NCBI RefSeq assembly: GCF_028885435.1
Contig: NZ_CP118522.1
Span: forward strand, 930,001-994,000
DNA from: Mesomycoplasma ovipneumoniae ATCC 29419
GTDB taxonomy: Bacteria; Bacillota_I; Bacilli_A; Mycoplasmatales; Metamycoplasmataceae
Reading direction: 5' to 3'
DNA: 64,000 nucleotides
Shown: piece by piece, positions 32,603 through 44,313 of the stretch
How positions within the stretch are numbered: the stretch's first letter is position 1
Layout of the letters: every line of letters starts with the position of its first letter
The notes under the pieces: generated by a model
Database searches by the model: none
What the model saw: the letters and a program-made list of their open reading frames with translations, nothing else
Told to the model about the DNA's origin: nothing
Program-made: the position numbers and the translations under genes

Positions 32603-33580
32603 TTATGCAATTTTAGATTCGCTAGACTGGCTAGGATTTTGTACTTTTTTATCGCCTGGTTTGCTTTTTGATTTATCAAATTTTTCAAATTTATCGAATG
32701 AATTACGGCGAAATCTTTGTTGTTTTTGCTCTTTTTCAGGATCTTCTGGCAAAATAATTTGCTCATCAGGCTGATATGCAAAAAGTTTTTTACCACCTTT
32801 TGCTGATGAAATTGCATCAGCTAAAATAGTAAAAATTAATGTGATTGATTTAGTTGAATCATCATTAGCTGGAATTCCAAAGTCAACCAAAGATGGATCA
32901 ACATTTGAATCTGTTATCCCGATAATTTTAATTCCTTTTTTACGGGCTTCCTTAACTGCAATTATATCTTTTAAAGGATCGGCAACTAACATTATTAATG
33001 AAAAAAGTGGAACGTCTTTTAACCCTTTAATTCCGTTAAGATTTTTTTGTAATTTAGCTAATTGTTTTTGTTTTGAAAGTATTTCTTTTTTTGTATAACC
33101 TTCAAAATTTTCTGCTGTTTGTTGCTCAAGTTCTTCCATTGCTTTAAGACGTGACAAAATTGTACGACTGTTTGTTAAAGTTCCGCCTAATCAACGACCA
33201 GAAACGTATATTGAATTTGTACGGATTGCTTGTTCTTCAATGGCTTTTTTTGCTTGTTTTTTTGTACCTACAAAAATAAATTTAGCACCTTTTTGGGCAA
33301 ATTTTTCAACTAATTTATAAGCAATTTCTAACATTTTTTGAGTTTTTAAAACGTCAATAATGTGAGTTTCATTACGCTTTCTTTTTAGTAAAAATTGTGC
33401 CATTTTAGGGTGTCACTGTGATGATTTATGACCAAAATAGACACCAGCTTCTAATAGTTTTTGCTTAGAAACGATAGGAATTTCCGTTGAGTTTTCAGTA
33501 GAAATTTCACCAATGTTCAACATTTGGCTATCTTTTTGTTCGATATTTTGGTTTTGTTTAGCTGTTGTTGCCTTATCCAT
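32603..33580 (-). CDS. rpsB: 30S ribosomal protein S2 with N- and C-terminal extensions
   Basis: A 325-residue protein starting [16 protein letters not shown] at ATG 33580 (AAAGGAAA upstream). The S2 core begins near residue 38 ([19 protein letters not shown]; Trp from UGA at 33413) and includes [24 protein letters not shown] and the nucleotide-fold [17 protein letters not shown]. The N-terminal about 37 residues and the C-terminal about 55 residues ([21 protein letters not shown]) are charged extensions beyond the usual 230-260 residues. It is the first gene of the rpsB-tsf unit. Confidence 0.96.
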
Positions 33581-33698
33581 GAATATTTCCTTTTGTTTGT
33601 TGTTTCTACTTAAAATTTCTAACAGATAGAACTTAAAAAAGCACATCTACCTGAATCCATTTTAATGATATTTTGAGCTAATATAAATTAAAAATTAA

Positions 33699-33704
33699 AT
33701 TATA
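33699..33704 (-). promoter_or_regulatory. -10 box of rpsB-tsf
   Basis: TATAAT preceded by GG on the minus strand, about 118 bases before the rpsB ATG. It is the only good -10 between recU and rpsB and would give a leader of roughly 110 nt, long enough for S2 autoregulation as known in other bacteria. No -35 is obvious. Confidence 0.5.
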
Positions 33705-33730
33705 CCATAAAATAAAAAATAAACAATAAT

Positions 33731-34216
33731 TTAAATCATTTGATCAATATAAGCAATAAAATCAATGATTCCAGGGTATGTAAGTGCGATTTCTATGCCT
33801 TCTTTTTCTAAAAAATGAGCAGAAATTGACTTTTTTGAAAAATCGATTTTGTCTACACTTAAAATGTAAAATTTTTCAAGCTGTTTAAAAAAAATGATGA
33901 AAAATGCACAACCAAAATGTTTTCTAATTTTATGTAGATAATTGATTTGATGTTCTGGAATTTGCTTTAAATTTAAGACGTTTTCATTGGTACTTTTGGC
34001 TTCAAAGGCAACAAAAATTCCTTTGTAAATTCCATAATAATCAACGGTTGACTTTTTTAATACAAAAGCATCATTTAAAGTCAAATCTTTTTGAACTGCT
34101 TTAAAACCAATATCTAGATTTTTCTTGTGAAAAATCGCAATGTCGTTTTGGTAATAAAATTCAATTGTGTTGTTAATAATTTTTTCAAGAAACATTCCGC
34201 GGTTTTTATGATTCAT
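33731..34216 (-). CDS. recU: Holliday junction resolvase RecU
   Basis: A 161-residue protein taking ATG 34216 (MNHKNRGMFLEKIINNTIEFY), where homology to RecU begins. A TTG start at 34276 would add 20 residues of hydrophobic sequence unlike the family. Active-site motifs are STVDYYGIYKGIFVAFEAKST (Asp and ExK of the PD-(D/E)xK fold), then HQINYLHKIRKHFG. It cuts four-way junctions, partnering RecA, which is also in this window. It lies 105 bases after atpC on the same strand. Confidence 0.93.
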   Translation of the reverse strand: MNHKNRGMFLEKIINNTIEFYYQNDIAIFHKKNLDIGFKAVQKDLTLNDAFVLKKSTVDYYGIYKGIFVAFEAKSTNENVLNLKQIPEHQINYLHKIRKHFGCAFFIIFFKQLEKFYILSVDKIDFSKKSISAHFLEKEGIEIALTYPGIIDFIAYIDQMI

Positions 34217-34321
34217 ATTTTTAATTAAATTTTTAAGCTTTTTTTGACCAAAAAAGGAAAAAAATGGGAAAAACAAGCAATTTTTCTCATTTTTAGCATA
34301 AAATTTAAAAATTTATTAATA

Positions 34322-34568
34322 TTAAGCGGGATGCAGCTCCCCCTGGGTAAAAATTAAAACCTCAGATTTAGAAGCATATATAACACCGTCGGTAATTCTA
34401 AATTTGAGTTCTTCTTTTTCGTTTAAAACATACAAAACCGATGGTGAAATTATTCCGCAAAAAGGTGTGATTCCGTATTGGGCAACACGGTATCCTAGTT
34501 GTGTTTTTGCAGTAACTGAAACTGGTTGGGATTCTAAAATGATTCCTTTTTGACTAAAGATTTTAAGA

Positions 34569-34582
<14 letters not shown>
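34322..34582 (-). CDS. atpC: ATP synthase epsilon subunit, short
   Basis: An 86-residue protein with a GTG start at 34582, inside the 3' end of atpD (14-base overlap). It covers only the N-terminal beta-sandwich (MKTINLKIFSQKGIIL, TPFCGIISPSVLYV, ITDGVIYASKSEVLIF); the C-terminal helical hairpin, which inhibits ATP hydrolysis in about 135-residue epsilon subunits, is missing. The position as last gene of the atp operon supports the identification. Confidence 0.88.
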
Positions 34583-36832
<2,250 letters not shown>

Positions 36833-36859
36833 TTTTGCTCTCTTTTATAAAAAAACCAA

Positions 36860-38383
36860 CTAAAAACTTCGACCTGAATTAAAATTTTCAATCAACTTTG
36901 TTACTGAATTTAAAATTAAATTTAAATCGTCAGTTTTTAAATTAACATTATGATCAATTTTTTCTAAAATTGACTTAATTTCAGAATCTGTATCTAAATA
37001 TTTAAGAAAAACTGACTTAAAAGATTGCATAGATTCAAGTTGCAACTGGTCAATTAGATGTTCTCTAATTAAAATTAACAGCATTATTTGCTGAATTTGG
37101 GAAAAATGTTGCTGATTTTCTTGTTTTAAAAGTTCATAAATTTTGTTCCCACGGTCAAGAATTAACTGCGAACTTGGTCCTAAATCAGATCCAAATTGTG
37201 CAAAAGCCTTAAGTTCATTATATTGTGCCAGTTCTAATTTTAATGATGAAGAAGCTCATTTCATCAATTTAGATTGAGCTGCTGAACCTACCCGCGAAAC
37301 TGAAAGACCTATATCAATTGCCGGTTTTTGCCCTGAATTAAAAAGATTGTCGCGAACAAAAATTTGACCGTCGGTGATAGATATCACATTTGTAGGAATA
37401 TAAGCTGAAATATCGCCAGCTTGAGTTTCAATTATTGGCAGAGCGGTGATCGAACCGCCACCTGTTTCATCAGATAATTGCGATGAGCGTTCTAAAAGGT
37501 ATGAGTGCTGGTAAAAAATATCCCCAGGAAAAGCTTCTCTTCCAGGTGGCCTTCTTAATAAAAGTGAGAGCGTTCTATATGCAATAGCATGTTTTGATAA
37601 GTCATCATAAATTATCAAAACATCTTTGCCTTTATGCATTCAATATTCGGCAATTGAGGTTCCAGAATATGGGGCTAAATATTGTAAAGGTGATAATTCA
37701 CTAGCTCCTGAAACCACAACTGTTGTATAGTCAAGGGCACCTTTTTTTTCAAGAAGGGCAACAATTTGGGCTACACTTGAATTTTTTTGGCCAATTGCAA
37801 CATAAACACAGTAAACATTTTTGCCTTTTTGGTTTAAAATTGTGTCAATAGCGATTGTTGTTTTTCCAGTTTGACGGTCGCCAATTATTAGCTCACGTTG
37901 TCCTTTTCCAATCGGAACTAGTGAGTCAATTGCTAAAATTCCGGTCTGAAGTCCGCGGTCGACACTTTTTCTGTCCATTATTGAAGGTGCATTTGTAAAA
38001 ATTTCAGATTTTATACTATTGTCAAATTCACCTTTTCCATCAATTGGATGACCAAGTGCATTAACAACACGTCCTAAAAGTTGATCACCAACTGTAATTG
38101 AAATGACAGACTTTGTTCTTTTGACAGTTGAGCCTTGAAAAACAGAGTTTTCATTTCCCATAATAACAACACCAATTAAATCTTGCTCAAGATTAAGTGC
38201 AATTCCAAAAACACTATTTTCAAATTGAACAAGCTCACCAAATTTTACTTTTTCAATCCCAGAAACAAGCGCAACTCCATCTCCAACAACAATAACTTTT
38301 CCAATATCATCATGTTGAATTTTGGATTCGAAATTTTTAATTTCATTTTTAATTATTGCGGTTAAATTTATATCTTTATTCAT
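36860..38383 (-). CDS. atpA: ATP synthase F1 alpha subunit
   Basis: A 507-residue protein with the P-loop [13 protein letters not shown] (residues about 169-181), [17 protein letters not shown] (Trp from UGA at 37640), [31 protein letters not shown] and the signature [17 protein letters not shown]. It is the non-catalytic nucleotide-binding subunit. A second UGA is at 37256. Confidence 0.98.
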
Positions 38384-38402
38384 GTTAAAAAACCTTTAAA
38401 AT

Positions 38403-38948
38403 TTATATATTTTTTATAAGTTTTTGCTTGAGTGAGCGCAACTGTGATGAGAGTGAATGTTCAAAAATATGGTTATCAATGCTTATTTTGATTCCAGAAA
38501 TTAATTTTGGATTTACTTTTGGTCGTAAAACTATTTTTTTATTTAATTTTTGGGAAATTAAGTCTTCAAATTTAGCAATTTCTGATGGTGACAGTGGAAA
38601 TGCGCTTTGAATTTGACCCCAACTTTGGCCTAAATAAGCATTTGCAAGCTTTATAAATTTAATTAAAATTTGATTATAATGTGAAAAAAGATTGTTTTTG
38701 CATATTACTTTAAGAAAATTTATCATATAAGTGTCAATTTTTGAGTCAAAAATTTTTTCTATCAAAGTATATTTTTCACTTTTTGAAATAAAATGTGACG
38801 TCAAAATCGAAATTAAAGAAGAATTGGCGCTAACTAAATCAATTATATAAAAACTATCATTTATAAATTGATCTACTTTTTTTTCAGATATTGAAATTTC
38901 TAAGAGCGACTCAGAATATCCATAAATATTTTTTACCTGTGGGTGCAT
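38403..38948 (-). CDS. atpH: ATP synthase F1 delta subunit
   Basis: A 181-residue protein between atpF and atpA, of typical size. It has an N-terminal helical bundle and the C-terminal pattern NKKIVLRPKVNPKLISGIKISID, ending in the SLSSQLRSLKQKLI helix. It joins F1 to the peripheral stalk. It begins two bases after the atpF stop. Confidence 0.93.
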   Translation of the reverse strand: MHPQVKNIYGYSESLLEISISEKKVDQFINDSFYIIDLVSANSSLISILTSHFISKSEKYTLIEKIFDSKIDTYMINFLKVICKNNLFSHYNQILIKFIKLANAYLGQSWGQIQSAFPLSPSEIAKFEDLISQKLNKKIVLRPKVNPKLISGIKISIDNHIFEHSLSSQLRSLKQKLIKNI

Positions 38949-38950
38949 TT

Positions 38951-39499
38951 TTATTCTCTAATATTTTTCTCAGATTTTAGCAAATTTTCTAGATCTAAAA
39001 CCATTTTTTCGTGTAAGTCTTTGTTGTTTTGCTCTTGATTTATCAAGAATTTTTTACTTATATCAGCAGCAACATTAATAATATTTTCCTGATATTTTTT
39101 TACAATTTCTTTTTCATATTCGGTTAAAACTTTTTGACCTTCAGAAATAAGGCGACGAGCTTCTTCGGTGGCTTGTTTTTTAGAGTCTTCGATAAGCTTA
39201 TTTGCCTCAAGTTGAGATTCATGTTTTAAATCAATGCAATATTGCTTTGTTTCTTCTAAATGATTTTGCGATTGTTTTGCTAATTCTCTAGCTTCATTAT
39301 TTGATTGAATTGTTGAGTCGATGTGATTTTGGAGAAAATCTTTACGTTGTTTGATATATTTTTTAAGTGGACGATAGACAAAATAAGTCAAAACTAAAAA
39401 TAAAACTAAAAAACTAGCAAGTGTTGCAGCAACTACATAAACATTAGGGATTATCCCTTTAAACAATTCGCTTAATGATTGATTAATACTTGGTTGCAT
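38951..39499 (-). CDS. atpF: ATP synthase Fo b subunit
   Basis: A 182-residue protein. It has one membrane helix ([23 protein letters not shown] shortened here; residues about 20-42), then a long charged coiled-coil helix ([21 protein letters not shown] type) that forms the peripheral stalk, with an upstream polar segment. No lipoprotein Cys is seen at the N-terminus, unlike in some mycoplasmas. It follows atpE by 19 bases. Confidence 0.94.
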   Translation of the reverse strand: MQPSINQSLSELFKGIIPNVYVVAATLASFLVLFLVLTYFVYRPLKKYIKQRKDFLQNHIDSTIQSNNEARELAKQSQNHLEETKQYCIDLKHESQLEANKLIEDSKKQATEEARRLISEGQKVLTEYEKEIVKKYQENIINVAADISKKFLINQEQNNKDLHEKMVLDLENLLKSEKNIRE

Positions 39500-39518
39500 T
39501 TCTTACAAATTTTTTGGA

Positions 39519-39827
39519 TTAACCTTGTACGAAAATTAGGATAAAGGCAATTAAAAGCGCGTAAATTGATGATGTTTCTGCAATAGCTGTTCCAATTATT
39601 AACACACGAAAAACTTTTTTTTGTGCTTCAGGATTTCTTGCAATAGCATCACAAGCTTTTCCAACAGCATAGCCTTGACCAGCACCAACACCGATAACTC
39701 CGATCATTGCAAGTCCAGCACCTAAATATGCAAATGCAGTCGCATTTAGTCCTGAATTAGCAGTGTTAACTGCAGTTTCTTGAAAATTTTGAACAACTTT
39801 TTGCGAGAAATTTATAACAGATTCCAT
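39519..39827 (-). CDS. atpE: ATP synthase Fo c subunit
   Basis: A 102-residue protein. Two hydrophobic helices (AFAYLGAGLAMIGVIGVGAG and ALLIAFILIFV) are joined by the polar loop ARNPEAQKK. The ion-carrying carboxylate is the Glu in GTAIAETSSIYAL. The N-terminal extension of about 25 residues is longer than in most bacteria. It forms the rotor ring in about ten copies. A perfect hairpin lies just before its ribosome-binding site. Confidence 0.96.
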   Translation of the reverse strand: MESVINFSQKVVQNFQETAVNTANSGLNATAFAYLGAGLAMIGVIGVGAGQGYAVGKACDAIARNPEAQKKVFRVLIIGTAIAETSSIYALLIAFILIFVQG

Positions 39828-39860
39828 TTTTTTCCTTTTTTTATAATAAATCTATAATAG

Positions 39861-39890
39861 CTTAATTATTTTGTTTCCAAAATAATTAAG
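39861..39890 (-). promoter_or_regulatory. perfect 13-bp hairpin between atpB and atpE
   Basis: CTTAATTATTTTG, a 4-nt loop (GAAA), CAAAATAATTAAG: a fully paired 13-bp stem on the minus strand that contains the atpB stop codon and ends 33 bases before the atpE ATG. No T run follows, so it is unlikely to be a terminator. It may be an RNA processing or 5'-stabilising structure raising atpE expression. Confidence 0.55.
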
Positions 39891-40614
39891 TTTGAACAAT
39901 GTTCAATGTTTTTTGTTCAGTTTTTTGCTTTTGTGGTGGGTGAATTACTTCCATTCCTCAGTATGAAACAGTTAGAATTACAAAAATAAATGACTGTATC
40001 AACGAGCCGATAATATCAAAATAGATAAGAAACGGTGGGAAAATTAATACAACCGGTAAATTAAAATTACCAAAAGCACCTAGCGGGATTTTTTGGTAAA
40101 GTCAAAGAACACCTGAATAAATAATTAAAAAGAAAACAGAACCTGAAATTATGTTCCCATACATCCTGAAAGAAAGTGAAATTAATGGAGCGGGCGCCCC
40201 TATTATTTTGAGTGGATTTTTTGCAAATTCAAGTATATAATATCTTTTTGCAAAAATTGATCCAACAACAAAAATCCCTAGTCAACTAATTATCGCTAAA
40301 CTTAGGGTTACCGAAATTGAAGTAGAAATTGGCTCAAGACCTGCCAGTGATAATAAATTACCTAATAAAAAAAAGGTAAAAAGAGAAAAAACGTAAGGTT
40401 TTGCTTTATTTACATAACCTTCACCGGAAGACTCAACAAGATCATCAATAAATAAAAAGTATGATTCTGCAAATAAAACTATTGCTGAAGGAGCTTTATC
40501 AACTTTTGCTTTTTTTATGTGAAAAAAGATAATAATTGATAAAATTATTACAAAAATAACTAAAATAAAAAGAGTAAATAATTGCGGTTGATTTCAGTGT
40601 GAAAAAAAATCCAT
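39886..40614 (-). CDS. atpB: ATP synthase Fo a subunit
   Basis: A 242-residue multi-span protein from ATG 40614 to TAA 39886, with several UGA Trp codons. The helix with the essential Arg is SLSFRMYGNIISGSVFF (Arg about residue 155), preceded by KPYVFSLFTFFLLGNLLSL. The closing helix is LIQSFIFVILTVSYWGMEV, and a polar tail (PPQKQKTEQK) ends it. It forms the proton half-channels next to the c ring. Confidence 0.95.
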
Positions 40615-40616
40615 TT

Positions 40617-41036
40617 TTACTCCTTTATTTTTTTGCGCTTTGATAATAAAAAATAAATTATAGCACTAATTGGAAAAATTGTATAACCAAAAATAAAAGA
40701 AATTATATTTATTGGTCCAAGTAAAAAATCCAAGTTATTTTCAGCAGCTCTTTGAAATGATTTATTAATAAAAAAAATAGCTATCAAAATTCCAGCTTGA
40801 AACAAAATTAATATAATATAAATAAAAAAAGCAAAAAATGAAGAGGTTTTTTCTTTATTTTTTGCTTTTTTTGTGATGGCGCTAAAAAATAAGTGTTTTG
40901 AAAGCAAAAAGGATGCAACACTAAAAAAAGAGAAAAATCAGCCTAAAATTAGTGTGTAATTTCAAATTGCAACCAAAGATAAAATTAGTGCAATTGCTAA
41001 AAAAATCTTAAAATAGAAGTAATAAAAATATTTCAT
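40617..41036 (-). CDS. AtpI-like membrane protein upstream of atpB
   Basis: A 139-residue protein with four hydrophobic segments (IFLALALILSLVAIW-type at the N-terminus, IYIILILFQAGILIAIFF, IISFIFGYTIFPISAIIYFL) and a basic C-terminus (SKRKKIKE). Its stop touches the atpB start region (two-base gap). Position and topology match AtpI or the mycoplasma MG406-type protein that leads atp operons, proposed to help c-ring assembly. The sequence itself has no diagnostic motif. Confidence 0.75.
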
Positions 41037-41049
41037 TGCTTTAAATGGC

Positions 41050-42204
41050 CTAATTTTTAAATGATTTTAGCACAACTAATTTTTTCAAACCTATTTTTTT
41101 ATTTACACTTGCAATAATATTCTTAACTTTTGGACTTGTATTTAACATACTTATATCATAATCAGAAATTTTTGACAAACAAATTCCAAACCCTAATAAT
41201 AATGAAAAATCATCGATTTTGTTTGCAAGTGCAATTAAATTATTGTACAACAAATCATAATTATTTGAAGGTTGAGATAAATCTGTAAAAAAACGGTTTT
41301 GTTCTTTGTTTTTTAGCTTAAAATATACTTCAACACGGTTTGCCCCTTTGTTAAACTGGTCTAGTTTGGCGACCAAACTTGGTAAAAATTCTGAAATTAA
41401 AAGTAGAGTTTCTGTTTTTGTTGGACTAGCATAAGGCGAAAAAGTGCGAAAATGTGAGGCACTTTTAAAATTCTCAGGCTTGTTTGAAACAATATTGTCA
41501 CCTGTTGAAGTCAAGGATTGAAAAAATCCATAACGCTGAACGCCTAAAACTTGAATAATTTTTTCATTATCAACTCCAGCTTTTACTAGATCATTGATGG
41601 TAAAAATTCCAATGTTTTTTAGTTTTTGAGCCGTGACCATTCCTATTCCAAAAAGTTTTTCGATTTTTTGGGAATAAATAAGCGGTTTGATTTTATCCCT
41701 TGAAATAACAGTGATTTTTTCTCGTGTGTGTTTGGCTAAATTTGTGGCCATTTTTGCTAATAATTTATTATGAGCAACGCCGATTGAAATTGGTAATTTA
41801 AGTTCTTTGTGCACTTTTTTCTTAATATAGTGCAACATTTGATAAATTGTCTTAAATTCTCGAAAATAATCAGTCAAATCCAAAAAACACTCGTCAATTG
41901 AGTAAATTTCAATTTTTTTTGTAAAGTTTTTAGTGATAAAATCAAAAAATTGCCTTGACAAAAAGCGATAATAAGCCAAATTTGGTTCGATTACGACCAA
42001 ATTTGGGATCTTTTTTTTAATATATATGGTTTTATCTGTGATTTTGAAGCCTTTTTGCTTGACCTCTTTAGAAATAGAAACAGCCATTGCAAAATCCTCT
42101 TTTCGAGAAATAGCAATTGGCTGGCCTTGTAATGTTGGATCAAGTCTAATTTCTGATGAGACAAAAAAAGTATCAATATCAATGTGGGCAATTATTTTTG
42201 GCAT
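41050..42204 (-). CDS. dinB: Y-family DNA polymerase (DinB / Pol IV type)
   Basis: A 384-residue protein. Palm motif DIDTFFVSSEI (metal Asp residues 8 and 10) and SIDECFLDLT (second acidic pair, about 103-112), with YYRFLSRQFFDF between, then HhH (KLFGIGMVTAQKLKNIGI) and the little-finger domain. It performs error-prone bypass synthesis. It lies 13 bases before the AtpI-like gene, on the same strand, so it may share the atp transcript. Confidence 0.93.
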   Translation of the reverse strand: MPKIIAHIDIDTFFVSSEIRLDPTLQGQPIAISRKEDFAMAVSISKEVKQKGFKITDKTIYIKKKIPNLVVIEPNLAYYRFLSRQFFDFITKNFTKKIEIYSIDECFLDLTDYFREFKTIYQMLHYIKKKVHKELKLPISIGVAHNKLLAKMATNLAKHTREKITVISRDKIKPLIYSQKIEKLFGIGMVTAQKLKNIGIFTINDLVKAGVDNEKIIQVLGVQRYGFFQSLTSTGDNIVSNKPENFKSASHFRTFSPYASPTKTETLLLISEFLPSLVAKLDQFNKGANRVEVYFKLKNKEQNRFFTDLSQPSNNYDLLYNNLIALANKIDDFSLLLGFGICLSKISDYDISMLNTSPKVKNIIASVNKKIGLKKLVVLKSFKN

Positions 42205-42251
42205 ATGACAAAAATAATTATACTATTATTTTATTTTTTTACAATTTAGCA

Positions 42252-42677
42252 CTAAATATCTTGATATAGGCTAATTTTATAATTTCGATTTAATTTATTC
42301 TTTTTATATTTTCAGAGAATTTCTATATAAATTGTTTGCTGATTTTCATCAATTTTGTACCGAAAATTCAAAGATCCAAATGATACTTTAACTTTTGAAA
42401 TAATTTCTTTGATAACATTTTCAACTAGTCACTCATCAATATAAACTTTTCCTTGTTTTACTTTTATTGTATCGTAAAAATCATTGGCATAAATATTGGG
42501 AAAAACATCGTTTTCTTTGTATTCTGACTCATTTTTGACTTCAAAATCTAGTTGTTTTTTTAAGGGTGATAGTGATTTTTCAACTCTTGAGTTATACAAG
42601 TATCAACCTAGAATTCCGCCGCCGACAATAATTCCTGTTGCAAGAAGACCTGATAAAATTTTAGCAGTAATTTGCAT
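42252..42677 (-). CDS. small membrane-anchored protein, unknown
   Basis: A 141-residue protein from ATG 42677, which directly follows the stop of the preceding gene. It has an N-terminal hydrophobic segment (AKILSGLLATGIIVGGGILG, residues about 5-24) that is an uncleaved anchor or signal; the rest is polar and ends YKISLYQDI. Two UGA Trp codons are used. It forms a conserved-looking pair with the next upstream gene. It may correspond to the mycoplasma MHO_1590-type family, from memory only. Confidence 0.65.
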
Positions 42678-43883
42678 CTATTCTTCTAACTGATTTTCTT
42701 CATCCTCTTTAAAATTAGTAAAAGAAAGATCTCTGAGCTGCTCAATTGTTAAAAAATTAGTTGCAACATATTTAAAATCTTGATTAGAAATTTTAATTTC
42801 GTCAGATTTTATAAAAGGAGTCGGATAATTTGTGATTTTCAGACGGTAAATTCCTTTTTTCTTTTCATAGTCAATCAATTTTTTGTGTATTTGTTGCGAA
42901 AAACCAACACTGATTTTTTCAAAATCAGAATTAATTGACATTTCAACTTTTGGATTTAAGTATCCTGAAAAATTATAAGGAATAATGAATCCTTGTTGGG
43001 AAATTTGTGAATTTCCACTAAAAACAACCCGTTCTTTTGAATCATAAAAGGTACTTGAAGTTATAAAAATATCCCCAATTATGTATTTTCCCTCGACAAT
43101 TTCAGGTTTTGTGTTTTTATTATAGATATCTGGGCGAAATTGGAAGGATAAATTTAAAAAATTTTTTGCTGCTGTGGCTGATTTTATTGGCAGATTTGTC
43201 AATTTTAAGTCAGAAATATTGATCTGGCGATCGATATTTCCGGCATGAAAAGTCTCAGGATCAACCCCAACCTTAAAAATATTTATATTATGTTTTTCTT
43301 GAATAAATTTAACAGGGAAAAAATAAACTGTTTGTTCGTCGATTTTTTCATAAGTTTTAGAAAATTCAAGCGAGGCATCAGCTCCTAAATTTGCCATTTT
43401 TATTGACTTTAATAGTTTAAAGCCAATCCCTTGATTTTGGATAGAATATTCTTTGCGTACATCTGAAAAGTTGCGGATTTTTACCACATTGTCAAGCATC
43501 ATTTGTTGCTCGTTATGTTTTGTCAAATACACTAAAATATTATCTATTTTTTGAAATTTGTCAGCATTATCCTTACTTTTTTCGCCATCAAGGCCGCCAA
43601 AAGTAAAAATTGCTTGATTAAATCGCTCGGGCAATAAATCTAAAACTTTTGGGCCTGCAGGAATTGAATTATTTACTTGAACATAAACATCCACTTTTCC
43701 CGGTATTTTTGAAAAAACAGTAACAATTACTGTATATCTGTTTGAAACAATGTCGCGCTCGATTTTTACAAATTGTCTAATTCCATTAGGTGATGAATTT
43801 GATGCATAATTAAAAGAAATTTGGCCATAGCTTCTTGCAATTTGAATTTCAGGGCTTTGGCTTGGAATAAGATCTAAATTCAT
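42678..43883 (-). CDS. mycoplasma protein of unknown function (MHO_1580-like)
   Basis: A 401-residue protein starting MNLDLIPSQSPEIQIARSYG, with no signal peptide or membrane helix and no UGA codons. The composition suggests alternating beta-strand domains (RYTVIVTVFSKIPGKVDVYVQ; GKYIIGDIFITSSTFY) and an acidic C-terminus (KEDEENQLEE). No catalytic motif is seen. It is packed between the 120-residue gene (three-base gap) and the membrane-anchored gene (zero gap), so the three are probably one operon. The MHO_1580 family label is tentative. Confidence 0.65.
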   Translation of the reverse strand: MNLDLIPSQSPEIQIARSYGQISFNYASNSSPNGIRQFVKIERDIVSNRYTVIVTVFSKIPGKVDVYVQVNNSIPAGPKVLDLLPERFNQAIFTFGGLDGEKSKDNADKFQKIDNILVYLTKHNEQQMMLDNVVKIRNFSDVRKEYSIQNQGIGFKLLKSIKMANLGADASLEFSKTYEKIDEQTVYFFPVKFIQEKHNINIFKVGVDPETFHAGNIDRQINISDLKLTNLPIKSATAAKNFLNLSFQFRPDIYNKNTKPEIVEGKYIIGDIFITSSTFYDSKERVVFSGNSQISQQGFIIPYNFSGYLNPKVEMSINSDFEKISVGFSQQIHKKLIDYEKKKGIYRLKITNYPTPFIKSDEIKISNQDFKYVATNFLTIEQLRDLSFTNFKEDEENQLEE

Positions 43884-43886
43884 AAA

Positions 43887-44249
43887 CTAAAGATTTAAAA
43901 TTATAATAAATTGGTCGATTGCTTTGTGCATATTTTTATAATATGTTGATTTAGACCAGTATTTTTTAATTCAGTTACGGTCATTATCAATAAATTCTTT
44001 GATTAAAAGCTTGGTATATCTAGGTTCTAAGAGTGAAAGAGCTCTATCAATCGCTGAAATTGGTAAATCATCATTTTTATTTGTAATTCCTAAAGTTTCA
44101 TAAACTTTTTCTTTTTGTGAATGGAGTTTATTAGTTTTATGGTATAGGAATAAAAAAGCAACTAGTGATTTTTTTTGAACAAATGTCCATTCTGATGGAT
44201 CTTTTAATTTTTTACGCAATGATCTTGCAGGTTTACGGAAATCATCCAT
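43887..44249 (-). CDS. small HTH-like protein, MG284/MPN403-type
   Basis: A 120-residue basic protein, MDDFRKPARSLRKKLKDPSEW, with the pattern LLEPRYTKLLIKEFIDNDRNWIKKYWSKSTYYKNMHKAIDQFI. The segment SKSTYYKNMHKAIDQFI resembles the recognition helix of sigma region 4 or ArpU-type phage regulators, so DNA binding is inferred. It resembles the small mycoplasma MG284/MPN403 family from memory. Trp residues at 43971 and nearby are UGA-encoded. Confidence 0.6.
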
Positions 44250-44313
44250 TTTTATATCTCCTGTAAAAATTAAATTAAATTAGCTCAAAAAAATTAATAA
44301 AGGTCAAAATATT

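Noticed and set aside
34217..34276. Upstream TTG start adding 20 residues to RecU.
   Set aside because: The added residues (LFFPFFSFFGQKKLK-like) are hydrophobic and outside the family, which begins near MNHKNRGMFLEK.
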